The notes under the pieces: generated by a model
What the model saw: only the letters and a program-made list of their open reading frames with translations
Databases searched by the model: none
Told to the model about the DNA's origin: nothing
Translations under genes and position numbers: made by a program
Origin: an uncultured Eggerthellaceae bacterium
GTDB taxonomy: Bacteria > Actinomycetota > Coriobacteriia > Coriobacteriales > Eggerthellaceae
Direction: 5' to 3'
Assembly (NCBI GenBank): GCA_947632575.1
Contig: CANRPV010000025.1
Location: forward strand, 1-13,463
DNA length: 13,463 bases
Shown: positions 5,386 through 12,180 of the stretch, piece after piece
Layout of the letters: every line of letters starts with the position of its first letter
How positions within the stretch are numbered: the stretch's first letter is position 1

Positions 5386-5414
5386 CTGGTAAGGCGTGCG
5401 CTTCCTGCTACAAT
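5386..5414 (+). promoter_or_regulatory. Extended -10 promoter for adk
   Basis: TACAAT at 5409-5414 is a near-consensus -10 hexamer and is preceded directly by TGC, giving the extended -10 form TGnTACAAT. The -35 region at a 17-nt spacing (CTGGTA, 5386-5391) is poor, as is common with extended -10 promoters. Transcription would begin near 5421, about 37 nt before the adk start. Position between the spc terminator and adk supports the call. Confidence 0.6.
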
Positions 5415-5457
5415 CGAATGAGCCAAAAAGGGCTCGATTTTTGAAAGGAAAGGCGAG

Positions 5458-6084
5458 ATGAACATCGTATTGCTGGGCGCTCCTGGCGCCGGTAAAGGAA
5501 CCCAATCAGAAAAACTGATTGAAGAATTCGGCTTCTGCCACATTTCCACCGGCGATATGCTGCGGGCGGCTGTAAAAGCGGGTACTGAGCTGGGTAAAAA
5601 GGCAAAGACGTACATGGATGCCGGAGATCTGGTGCCTGATGATTTGATCATCGGTCTGGTTACTGAGCGTCTCTCCGAGCCGGATACCGAAGCTGGGTTC
5701 ATTCTCGATGGCTTCCCTCGCACCTCCGCTCAAGCGGTTGCTTTAGACGCCGAGCTTTCGAAGCTGGATCGTCCGCTGGATGTGGCTCTGCTCATCGATG
5801 TGGATCCTGAGGTTATCGTCAAGCGCATCAGCTCCCGTCGTGTGTGCCGTCAATGCGGCTACGTCGGCACCGTCGAGGACAAAGTTTGCCCGAAGTGCGG
5901 TGGCGAGATGTATCAGCGCGACGACGACAACGAGGCTACCGTTCGCAATCGTCTTGATGTCTACAACACCTCGACGGCTCCGCTGATCGATTACTATCGT
6001 GGCTGCGACCTGCTGGTTACCATCGATGGCGACCGCAAGCCTGACGTAGTCTACGAAGAGGTCAAAGAGGCTTTGGGCCTCTAG
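5458..6084 (+). CDS. adk: Adenylate kinase (zinc-lid form)
   Basis: Adenylate kinase catalyses ATP + AMP = 2 ADP in the cytosol. The 208-residue product has the P-loop GAPGAGKGT at residues 7-15, the AMP-binding STGDMLR at 30-36 and DGFPRT at 84-89. The long-type LID carries four cysteines (130, 133, 144, 147), a structural zinc site typical of Gram-positive enzymes. RNRLDVYN at 163-170 is the conserved helix after the LID. ATG 5458 follows GAAAGGAAAGG at 5443-5453. adk commonly follows secY, as here, but the genes that usually come next (map, infA) are missing. It has its own promoter and no obvious terminator before the downstream membrane-protein gene, so read-through into that gene is possible. 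Confidence 0.98.
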   Translation: MNIVLLGAPGAGKGTQSEKLIEEFGFCHISTGDMLRAAVKAGTELGKKAKTYMDAGDLVPDDLIIGLVTERLSEPDTEAGFILDGFPRTSAQAVALDAELSKLDRPLDVALLIDVDPEVIVKRISSRRVCRQCGYVGTVEDKVCPKCGGEMYQRDDDNEATVRNRLDVYNTSTAPLIDYYRGCDLLVTIDGDRKPDVVYEEVKEALGL

Positions 6085-6140
6085 CATAAAAAGGGGAGCA
6101 GTACTGAGACCGGCAGGCGCATAGAGGCAGCAAGGACTGT

Positions 6141-8315
6141 ATGCCTACCATTCGGCAAAACATCTCCTATGCCTTTGATCGGTTAAGCGGACAGTACCGC
6201 AAAAGCGTCCTTCATCTGATTCGTGCGGCCGTGATTTTACTCGCGGTCGCACTTTTTCTTGAGATTTTCATTTTCAACATCAACTATTTTAGGTCGCTTG
6301 GCTATGAAACTATCGACCTGAACGATGAGATTCATCTGCGTAAAGACGATGGCCAGTTTCAGATCACGGCGGTCAACCATGCCATCGAATTCTCAAATCT
6401 GAATGTCCCGGTTCATAACCTACATATAGACTTCGATAGCGCTCAACCGGCACAAAACCTTGAGCTCAAGATATCTTTCACCGATGAGGCCCATCAGACC
6501 TACTTCGACTCCACGGAATACACGGTGGGCGTTCCCACCGTCTGGGTCTCCACCATGTCTTCGGCAAGCGAATATATCAGTCTCAATACCACAGGCGATG
6601 TGGGAAGTCTTCGAATAGAGCTGGTAGGAGATGATATTTCCTATCCCATCAAACTAACCTCCATCTCCCTCAACGCTCATTATCCTTTCAGCTTTTCGAT
6701 GCTGCGCTTCGGAGTAGTGCTAGGTGTTTTGGTCTTGATCTATATGTTCAGGCCCAACTCCGCTATCTATCGCATCAATATCGTCGAGCAGCAGAAGCGC
6801 TCCAAAGCAGGGATCATCACCGCGGTGGCGGTGGAGATATGCCTTGTTAGCACTTATCTTTTCTTCGGATCAAACCTGGTGGGAGTGGCTACGCCCCAGT
6901 ACAACTATGGTTCTTGGGACGGCTCGAGCATCGTGAACGTGTTCGAGGTAGGGGGAGAAAACGCCCAACAGTATGCTGAGCTGGCCAAATCTTTGGCTAA
7001 GGGGCAACTCTATCTCGATGAGGAGCCACCTCAGTGGCTTCAGGCCATGGATGATCCCTATGACAAGGGTGCCCGCGACGAAGCCCAGAAGGAGACCGGA
7101 GAGCCCTATCTCTTTGACGTGGCCTATTATCAGGGTCATTACTACGTCTATTTTGGCATCGTGCCGGTCATTATGTTCTATCTGCCGTTTTATCTTGTCA
7201 CGGGAGCGAATTTCCCCACGGCGATAGGGGTGCTCGTCATGGGCATAGCCTTTATTCTGGGGTGCTCGGCGCTTTTGGACCGCTTTGCCCGATACCATTT
7301 CAAGCAGGTGAGCCTCGGACTTTATCTGCTCCTTCAGGTACCGCTCATAGCATGTAGTGGCATTCTCTATCTGTTCAAATTTCCGACGTTTTACTCCTTG
7401 CCCATCATGAGCGCGCTCGGCTTTTCCGTTTGGGGTCTGTATTGTTGGATGCGTGGTCGCTCATCGGCAAAGCCGATCCCGTGGTTTCTTCTGGGATCGC
7501 TTTGCATGGCGCTTGTGGCTGGATGCAGGCCGCAGCTCATGGCTCTCTCGCTTTTGGCCTTCCCGCTTTTCTGGCGAAGCTACGTGACCGATCGTCATCT
7601 CTTCACCAAGCAGGGGGTACGTGAGTTCATTTCGCTTGTCGTTCCCTACGTGGTGGTGGCCATTGGGCTGATGGCCTACAACTACGCGCGTTTCGGATCG
7701 GTGAGCGATTTTGGCGCCAACTACAATCTGACCATGAACGACATGACTCTTCGGGGTATGAATATCGGAAGATTGGCGCCTGCCATCTTCTCATTCTTCC
7801 TGCAGCCTCCCACGGCAAGCGGTGTGTTCCCCTTTATCCAAGCGGCTCCCTTCGAGACCACCTACATGGGTCAGACGGTGAGGGAAGTGACTTTCGGTGG
7901 AATCTTTGCTTGTCTACCGATATTGTGGGTGCTTCTCTTTACCGGGCATGTGCTCAAGCAGCGCAGTCATCAGCGCTCCACCCGTACGATTTTCGGCGTC
8001 ATCGTGGTGCTTTTGGTGAGCGGTGTGCTGATCGCTTTGCTTGATGCTGAACTAGCGGGAATCCTGCAGCGCTATTACGCGGACTTTAGCTTTATGTTCT
8101 TGGCAGCCGCCGTGCTTCTCTACTTCATCATCAACGAAAATCTCCAGCCGCAGACTCTAGCGCAACGGGTCTTTTATGAAGGACTTATCGTCGTTGTGAG
8201 CCTGTCGGTGCTCTATAGCGTTCTGCTTTGTTTTATTCCGGAAACAGGTTGGTATTCAGATATCTATCCATGGGCCTATCAGGATATTATTGAGCTTGTA
8301 GAGTTTTGGACCTAG
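6141..8315 (+). CDS. Large polytopic membrane protein, probable GT-C-type glycosyltransferase
   Basis: I do not recognise an exact family name. The 724-residue protein starts with a cytosolic segment and one membrane helix (about residues 26-48). A roughly 130-residue domain rich in beta-strand follows (about 52-182), probably outside the cell. Then come helices near 186-204 and 223-245, a large loop (248-330) and about nine further hydrophobic segments. The loop has AQQYAELAKSLAKGQLYLDEEPPQWL then DPYDKGARDE, and next YYQGHYYVYFGIVPVIMFYLPFYLVTG. With GCRPQLM (461-467) and QRYYADFSFMFLAAA (643-657), this matches my recollection of lipid-linked-sugar GT-C membrane transferases. Catalytic residues are not proven; E273 or E280 in the first large loop is a candidate acid. 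ATG 6141 has AAGGA (6132-6136) upstream. Its codon use (ATA, AGG, CTA present) is less biased than that of the ribosomal genes. A role in cell-surface glycan or glycoprotein synthesis is inference. Confidence 0.75.
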   Translation: MPTIRQNISYAFDRLSGQYRKSVLHLIRAAVILLAVALFLEIFIFNINYFRSLGYETIDLNDEIHLRKDDGQFQITAVNHAIEFSNLNVPVHNLHIDFDSAQPAQNLELKISFTDEAHQTYFDSTEYTVGVPTVWVSTMSSASEYISLNTTGDVGSLRIELVGDDISYPIKLTSISLNAHYPFSFSMLRFGVVLGVLVLIYMFRPNSAIYRINIVEQQKRSKAGIITAVAVEICLVSTYLFFGSNLVGVATPQYNYGSWDGSSIVNVFEVGGENAQQYAELAKSLAKGQLYLDEEPPQWLQAMDDPYDKGARDEAQKETGEPYLFDVAYYQGHYYVYFGIVPVIMFYLPFYLVTGANFPTAIGVLVMGIAFILGCSALLDRFARYHFKQVSLGLYLLLQVPLIACSGILYLFKFPTFYSLPIMSALGFSVWGLYCWMRGRSSAKPIPWFLLGSLCMALVAGCRPQLMALSLLAFPLFWRSYVTDRHLFTKQGVREFISLVVPYVVVAIGLMAYNYARFGSVSDFGANYNLTMNDMTLRGMNIGRLAPAIFSFFLQPPTASGVFPFIQAAPFETTYMGQTVREVTFGGIFACLPILWVLLFTGHVLKQRSHQRSTRTIFGVIVVLLVSGVLIALLDAELAGILQRYYADFSFMFLAAAVLLYFIINENLQPQTLAQRVFYEGLIVVVSLSVLYSVLLCFIPETGWYSDIYPWAYQDIIELVEFWT

Positions 8316-8328
8316 ATAGGGGAGATAG

Positions 8329-8418
8329 TAAGCTCTGGGGTTATGTTCTCGGGTACGATCAGGGGTTAAGCTTTGAGATTAATTCTTGAGGTTAAGCTCT
8401 GAGATTACGATCAGAGGT
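8329..8418 (+). repeat. Degenerate 26-bp tandem repeat upstream of nagB
   Basis: Units start TAAGCTCTGGGG (8329-8354), a 12-nt partial unit ACGATCAGGGGT (8355-8366), TAAGCTTTGAGATTA (8367-8392) and TAAGCTCTGAGATTA (8393-8418). The last two are exactly 26 bp each and identical outside one substitution and a six-base core. The final unit contains an inverted repeat, CTCTGA (8397-8402) and TCAGAG (8411-8416), separated by 8 nt. The array fills most of the 133-nt spacer and ends 31 nt before the nagB start. It may be an operator array or simply an expanded spacer; no clear promoter hexamers were found in it. Confidence 0.7.
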
Positions 8419-8448
8419 CGGAAGCGAATAGGGAAGAGAGGCGATCCT

Positions 8449-9177
8449 ATGCAGTTTTTAGCGGCGGAGTCCTATGAGCAGCTCAGCCAGTGGGCTGCGG
8501 AACGGGTAATTGCACAGGTGAATGCAAATCCTCACTCGGTGTTAGGATTGCCGACGGGTTCGACTGCCATTGGAATGTATGCGGAATTGGTGGCCGCCTA
8601 TCACGGGGACATAGTGAGTTTCCGTGATGTGACGACGTTCAATCTGGATGAGTATTGTGGTCTTGCCCCCGAAAACCCGCAAAGCTACCACTACTTCATG
8701 AATGAGCACCTCTTCAAATACATCGACATCAAGGCAAACCGTGTCCATATTCCTGATGGCTTGGTCGATGATCCGGCTTTGGTCTGCGGAAACTATGAGC
8801 TTGCCATCAGGGAAGCCGGCGGCATCGATCTTCAGGTCTTAGGGCTTGGCAACAACGGCCATATCGGCTTTAACGAACCGGATGATCATTTCCCCGTGCG
8901 CACTCACTGCGTCGATTTGACGCCATCTACGCGCGAGGCAAACAGCCGGCTTTTCAACTCCATTGATGAGGTGCCGTGGAAGGCCTATACCATGGGCGTT
9001 GGCACCATCATGCAGGCGCGGGAGATTCTCGTGCTCGTAAGCGGAGCTCAAAAGGCGAAGATCCTGAAAGAAGTCATGGAAGGACCGGTAAAGCCTGAGG
9101 TGCCCGCCTCCATCCTGCAGATGCACCGAGATGTGACCATCATTGCCGACAAAGAGGCGGCGACTCAGCTCATCTAG
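8449..9177 (+). CDS. nagB: Glucosamine-6-phosphate deaminase
   Basis: NagB converts glucosamine-6-phosphate to fructose-6-phosphate and ammonia, feeding amino sugars into glycolysis. The 242-residue protein has the phosphate-binding GLPTGSTAIGMY (33-44) and FNLDEYCGL (64-72) with catalytic D67. It also has LGLGNNGHIGFNEP (131-144) with H138 and E143, and SILQMHRDVTIIAD near the end. Its length matches the short Gram-positive form rather than the 266-residue allosteric E. coli enzyme. ATG 8449 is preferred, with GAGAGG at about 8435-8440 upstream. A TTG at 8386 is in frame but would translate the repeat array. nagA follows after 123 nt in the same direction, and both are probably co-transcribed. 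It supplies the last step for the sialic acid route encoded opposite. Confidence 0.97.
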   Translation: MQFLAAESYEQLSQWAAERVIAQVNANPHSVLGLPTGSTAIGMYAELVAAYHGDIVSFRDVTTFNLDEYCGLAPENPQSYHYFMNEHLFKYIDIKANRVHIPDGLVDDPALVCGNYELAIREAGGIDLQVLGLGNNGHIGFNEPDDHFPVRTHCVDLTPSTREANSRLFNSIDEVPWKAYTMGVGTIMQAREILVLVSGAQKAKILKEVMEGPVKPEVPASILQMHRDVTIIADKEAATQLI

Positions 9178-9300
9178 CATTGACACGATCAGGCGGCGCC
9201 AAAAGGTCGATCGTCCCATGTCATTGCTTTATCGCCACCATCTTTTTCGGGCTTGTTGTCTTAGCCGCCTTAGCCTGAGGTTTTAGATCGAGGAGGAGTC

Positions 9301-10524
9301 ATGTTAATCCGTAGCGATCGCCTTTTTACTGGCCATGGATTCCAGCCAGGAACCCTCACCACCGAAGGTGACACGATAACTATCGTCAACTATGACAGTG
9401 AGCTTTTGGCTCAGGAGTCTGCCGATGTTTTGGCTGGTCAGGAGGCAGACCAGCTCACAGCTGGTTTCGCATCAGCGGCAGGTGAGGCGGATGAGGTATT
9501 TGAGTCGAATGAGGTTCTAGACGCATCTGGCTGTTACGTGATCCCAGGATTCATCGATCTGCACTTTCACGGTTGCCAGGGGTTTGATCTATGCGATGGC
9601 TCCGAAGAGGCTTTGAGCGCTATAGCCAGCTATGAGGCTTCGCGAGGGGTAACGGGCATCAACCCGGCAACCATGACCTATCCCGAACTTAAGCTAGAGA
9701 CGGTGATGGAGGCTGTTGCTGCTCATCAAGATGGGCTAGGACAGGCAGCTCTGCTGGGTATCAACATGGAGGGTCCTTACCTTTCTCCCAATAAGGTGGG
9801 TGCTCAAAATCCTGCCTATGTGCGCAAAGCGGATCTTGAGGAGTTCCATCGTCTTCAAAAAGCCTCGGGTAACCGGGTCACCCTGGTTGATGTCGCCCCG
9901 GAAACCGAAGGAGCGGTGGAGTTCATCAAGGAGGTCTCAGGCCAAACACGAGTTTCCGTGGCACATACCACCTGCACGTATGATCAGGCTGTGACCGCCT
10001 TTAAAGCGGGAGCACGCCAGATGACTCATCTGTATAATGCCATGCCCGGCCTCCACCATAGGAACCCGGGTCCTATCGCCGCCGCCGCGGAGCGTGATGA
10101 CGTCATGGTTGAGATCATCACCGATGGCGTACATATTCATCCAGCGATGGTAAGGCTCGCTTTTAGCCTTTTTGGCAGTGATCGAGTGATCATGATCAGC
10201 GATTCTATGAGAGCCTGCGGTTTGGCGGATGGTCTCTACGATCTCGGTGGACAAGAGGTGACCGTACAGGGCAGACATGCCACTTTAGCCGATGGCACCT
10301 TGGCAGGATCGGTGAGCGATCTTCATAGCTGCTTTGTCACCGCCGTCAAGGAGATGGGGATTCCTCTTGCGGTAGCGGTGCGTGCGGCCTCTCTCAATCC
10401 GGCCACCGCGCTCGGTATTGAAGAGCGTCGGGGCAGTCTTGAGGCGGGCAAAATCGCCGATATCGTCATCCTGAATGAGGATCTTACGATTCGCGACGTT
10501 ATCTTGCGCGGCGAGCTCCTCTAG
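9301..10524 (+). CDS. nagA: N-acetylglucosamine-6-phosphate deacetylase
   Basis: NagA removes acetate from GlcNAc-6-phosphate, giving GlcN-6-phosphate for NagB. The 407-residue amidohydrolase shows DLHFHG (86-91), NMEGPYLSP (155-163) with the metal-ligand glutamate, and VAHTTCTYDQA (220-230). It also has THLYNAM (242-248), DGVHIHP (275-281) and SDSMRACG (300-307) with catalytic D301. It ends with NPATALGIEERRGSLEAGKIADIVIL, the usual C-terminal beta-domain return. ATG 9301 has GAGGAGGAG (9290-9298) immediately upstream. The small N-terminal beta-domain carries an acidic, alanine-rich insertion (about residues 35-70) that I do not expect in NagA. At DNA level it contains a 24-bp period duplication (TTTTGGCT at 9404 and 9428). 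The catalytic motifs are intact, so the enzyme should be active. It converges on nanE with only 11 bp between stops. Confidence 0.96.
   Translation: MLIRSDRLFTGHGFQPGTLTTEGDTITIVNYDSELLAQESADVLAGQEADQLTAGFASAAGEADEVFESNEVLDASGCYVIPGFIDLHFHGCQGFDLCDGSEEALSAIASYEASRGVTGINPATMTYPELKLETVMEAVAAHQDGLGQAALLGINMEGPYLSPNKVGAQNPAYVRKADLEEFHRLQKASGNRVTLVDVAPETEGAVEFIKEVSGQTRVSVAHTTCTYDQAVTAFKAGARQMTHLYNAMPGLHHRNPGPIAAAAERDDVMVEIITDGVHIHPAMVRLAFSLFGSDRVIMISDSMRACGLADGLYDLGGQEVTVQGRHATLADGTLAGSVSDLHSCFVTAVKEMGIPLAVAVRAASLNPATALGIEERRGSLEAGKIADIVILNEDLTIRDVILRGELL
9404..9451 (+). repeat. In-frame 24-bp degenerate duplication inside nagA
   Basis: TTTTGGCT is repeated at 9404-9411 and 9428-9435. Each copy is followed by a related CAGGAG-containing sequence; the second copy has 3 extra bases. 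In protein terms this gives LLAQESADV followed by LAGQEADQL (about residues 35-52). The unit keeps the reading frame and falls in a surface loop of the N-terminal beta-domain, where an insertion would be tolerated. Confidence 0.6.
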
Positions 10525-10535
10525 GCTTTTGGCTT

Positions 10536-11225
10536 TTAAAGTTCAGGGTGGATGGCCTCATTAAACCAGCGCGTGATCGAGGTGGGGTGGGTTATCGCCG
10601 TACCCACGACGATGGCATAGGCGCCCGCATCCATCGCAGCGCGGGCGTCATCTAGGGTATGGATGCGTCCTTCGCAAAAGACCGGCACGGATCCTGCCTC
10701 TTCGGCGGCAGCTGCTGCTTGAGAGAGAAAGACCAGATCAGGACCCTCAGTTTTGGGTAGATCATCGGTGTAGCCCGCCAGCGTGGTGGAAACGATGTCC
10801 ACGCCCGCTGCGAGGGCACGCTCGACATCTGCCATGCACCCACAATCGGCCATGATCAGGGTTTCACCCTTGAGTGCCTTTACGGTCTCCTCAAAGCTTA
10901 AGCCATCGGGACGAGGTCTTCCTGTCGCATCAAGGGCTACGATATCAGCTCCAGCGGCAATGCAAGCACGCGCATGGCGAAGGGTGGGGGTGATGAATAC
11001 GCCCTCATGACCTTCCTTCCAAATACCGATGACGGGTATCTCCACCCGGCCCTTAATGGCGGCGATATCAGCGAGGCCTTGGCAGCGGATAGCTGCCGCA
11101 CCGCCGAGTTCGGCAGCTCGCGCGATCTCGGCCATGGTCTCGGGATTGCGCATGGGCTCACCCATATAGGCTTGGCAGCTGACGATCAAGCCGCCTTTAA
11201 GCTGTTCGAGGCATGATGAAATCAT
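10536..11225 (-). CDS. nanE: N-acetylmannosamine-6-phosphate 2-epimerase
   Basis: NanE interconverts ManNAc-6-phosphate and GlcNAc-6-phosphate, linking sialic acid breakdown to the nag pathway. The 229-residue TIM-barrel protein has GGLIVSCQAYMGEPMRNPE (11-29) and IRCQGLADI (46-54). PVIGIWKE (64-71) contains the probable catalytic K70. Further landmarks are IVALDATGRPRPDG (95-108), MADCGCMADVERALAAGVDIVSTTLAGYT (125-153), FCEGRIHT (183-190) with E185, and AIVVGTAITHP (204-214). Its start overlaps the nanK stop as ATGA (11222-11225), indicating translational coupling. It is the last gene of the minus-strand nan operon. Its stop lies 11 bp from that of nagA, and I see no intrinsic terminator in that gap, so the opposing transcripts may overlap at their 3' ends. 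Confidence 0.96.
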   Translation of the reverse strand: MISSCLEQLKGGLIVSCQAYMGEPMRNPETMAEIARAAELGGAAAIRCQGLADIAAIKGRVEIPVIGIWKEGHEGVFITPTLRHARACIAAGADIVALDATGRPRPDGLSFEETVKALKGETLIMADCGCMADVERALAAGVDIVSTTLAGYTDDLPKTEGPDLVFLSQAAAAAEEAGSVPVFCEGRIHTLDDARAAMDAGAYAIVVGTAITHPTSITRWFNEAIHPEL

Positions 11226-12178
11226 AGATTTCCCTTCAGTTTCGCGAGGGCGTATTCGGCAGCGCCGTAGATGGGGGCATTGGCTCCGAGTGTGGCGAGC
11301 ACGACGCTGAGATCGCTATAGCATTCTGCAAGTTGGGAGGCCAGTCCGCGCTTGAGCGCATCAAGCCAAAGTTGCCCGGCGTTGCAAACCGATCCGCCTA
11401 AAATGACCATCTCGGTATCAAAGATGTTACACCAGGTGCCGATACAGGCGCCGAGGGCATAGCCCGCCTGTTCAATAATGGTCCGGGCGGCTTCTTCGCC
11501 GTCATCTGCTCTATGGGATATGGCGGTGCCTGAAAGATCCTCTCCCGTCAACTCGAAATAGCGCGATTCGATGCCGCTTCCCGAGGCGACGCATTCGATA
11601 TGGGAGGTCTTACCGCAGGAGCAGAGAAGTCCCTTGGCCTCAGGACTAAAGGTGTGACCAAACTCTCCGGCGAAGCCGTGCTGACCAAGCAGAAGGTTGC
11701 CCTGCGTGATGACGGCGCCTCCAAGTCCCGTGCCTGCGGCGATCATCAGGCAGTTTCTCTTGCCTCGAGCGGCTCCAAAACGCGCCTCGCCCAGGGCGTG
11801 AGCTTGAACATCATTGAGGACAGCTACCGGCACGTCGAAGCGCTCGTTGACATAGGCCGCTACGGGCTGGCCGCTCCAGCCGGGCAGGAGGCTGTTCGCA
11901 AAGGCAATAGACCCGCTTTGGGAATAGACGCGACCTGCGGTGCCGATGCCGATAGCCACCGGCTCGAGTGAAGCCTCCCGCTTGAGATCGCTGATAAGAC
12001 CAGCGAGGACTTCAAGGACGGCCTCGCCGCCCTCTTCGGCGTGGGTCGATACCAACAGCTCGCTTTCAATGGTAGGACCAGTCTCGTCATAATGCACCAC
12101 GGCACCGTGCATCTTTGTGCCGCCGATATCGACGGAGATAATGGTAAAAGGAAACTCGAGAGGCTCGGTTATGGCCAT
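11222..12178 (-). CDS. nanK: ROK-family sugar kinase, probable N-acetylmannosamine kinase
   Basis: Predicted to phosphorylate ManNAc to ManNAc-6-phosphate using ATP. The 318-residue ROK protein has the phosphate motif DIGGTK (17-22) and catalytic D123 in VLNDVQAHALGE. The second ATP motif AAGTGLGGAV lies at 147-156, and FAGEFGH at 169-175 contains the sugar-contacting ExGH. There is no helix-turn-helix N-terminus, so it is a kinase rather than a NagC-type repressor. The ROK zinc site is unusual: the expected CxCGxxGC reads CSCGKTSH (186-193). The third cysteine is thus histidine, which could still coordinate zinc with H175, C186 and C188. Substrate is assigned from position between the lyase and epimerase genes; ROK kinases for glucose or GlcNAc look similar. 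It starts 2 bp after the nanA stop and overlaps nanE. Confidence 0.88.
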   Translation of the reverse strand: MAITEPLEFPFTIISVDIGGTKMHGAVVHYDETGPTIESELLVSTHAEEGGEAVLEVLAGLISDLKREASLEPVAIGIGTAGRVYSQSGSIAFANSLLPGWSGQPVAAYVNERFDVPVAVLNDVQAHALGEARFGAARGKRNCLMIAAGTGLGGAVITQGNLLLGQHGFAGEFGHTFSPEAKGLLCSCGKTSHIECVASGSGIESRYFELTGEDLSGTAISHRADDGEEAARTIIEQAGYALGACIGTWCNIFDTEMVILGGSVCNAGQLWLDALKRGLASQLAECYSDLSVVLATLGANAPIYGAAEYALAKLKGNL

Positions 12179-12180
12179 AA

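Noticed and set aside
5419..5440. Hairpin GAGCC/GGCTC followed by ATTTTT as a second terminator
   Set aside because: Only a 5-bp stem, and it overlaps the predicted adk transcription start, so it is unlikely to be transcribed whole.
8329..8418. CRISPR-like array
   Set aside because: The units are directly adjacent and degenerate, with no unique spacers and no cas genes.
8386..8448. Upstream TTG start for NagB
   Set aside because: It would translate the tandem repeat; ATG 8449 gives the family N-terminus and length.
9180..9185. Perfect TTGACA -35 element after nagB
   Set aside because: No -10 hexamer at 16-18 nt spacing; nagA is more simply co-transcribed with nagB.
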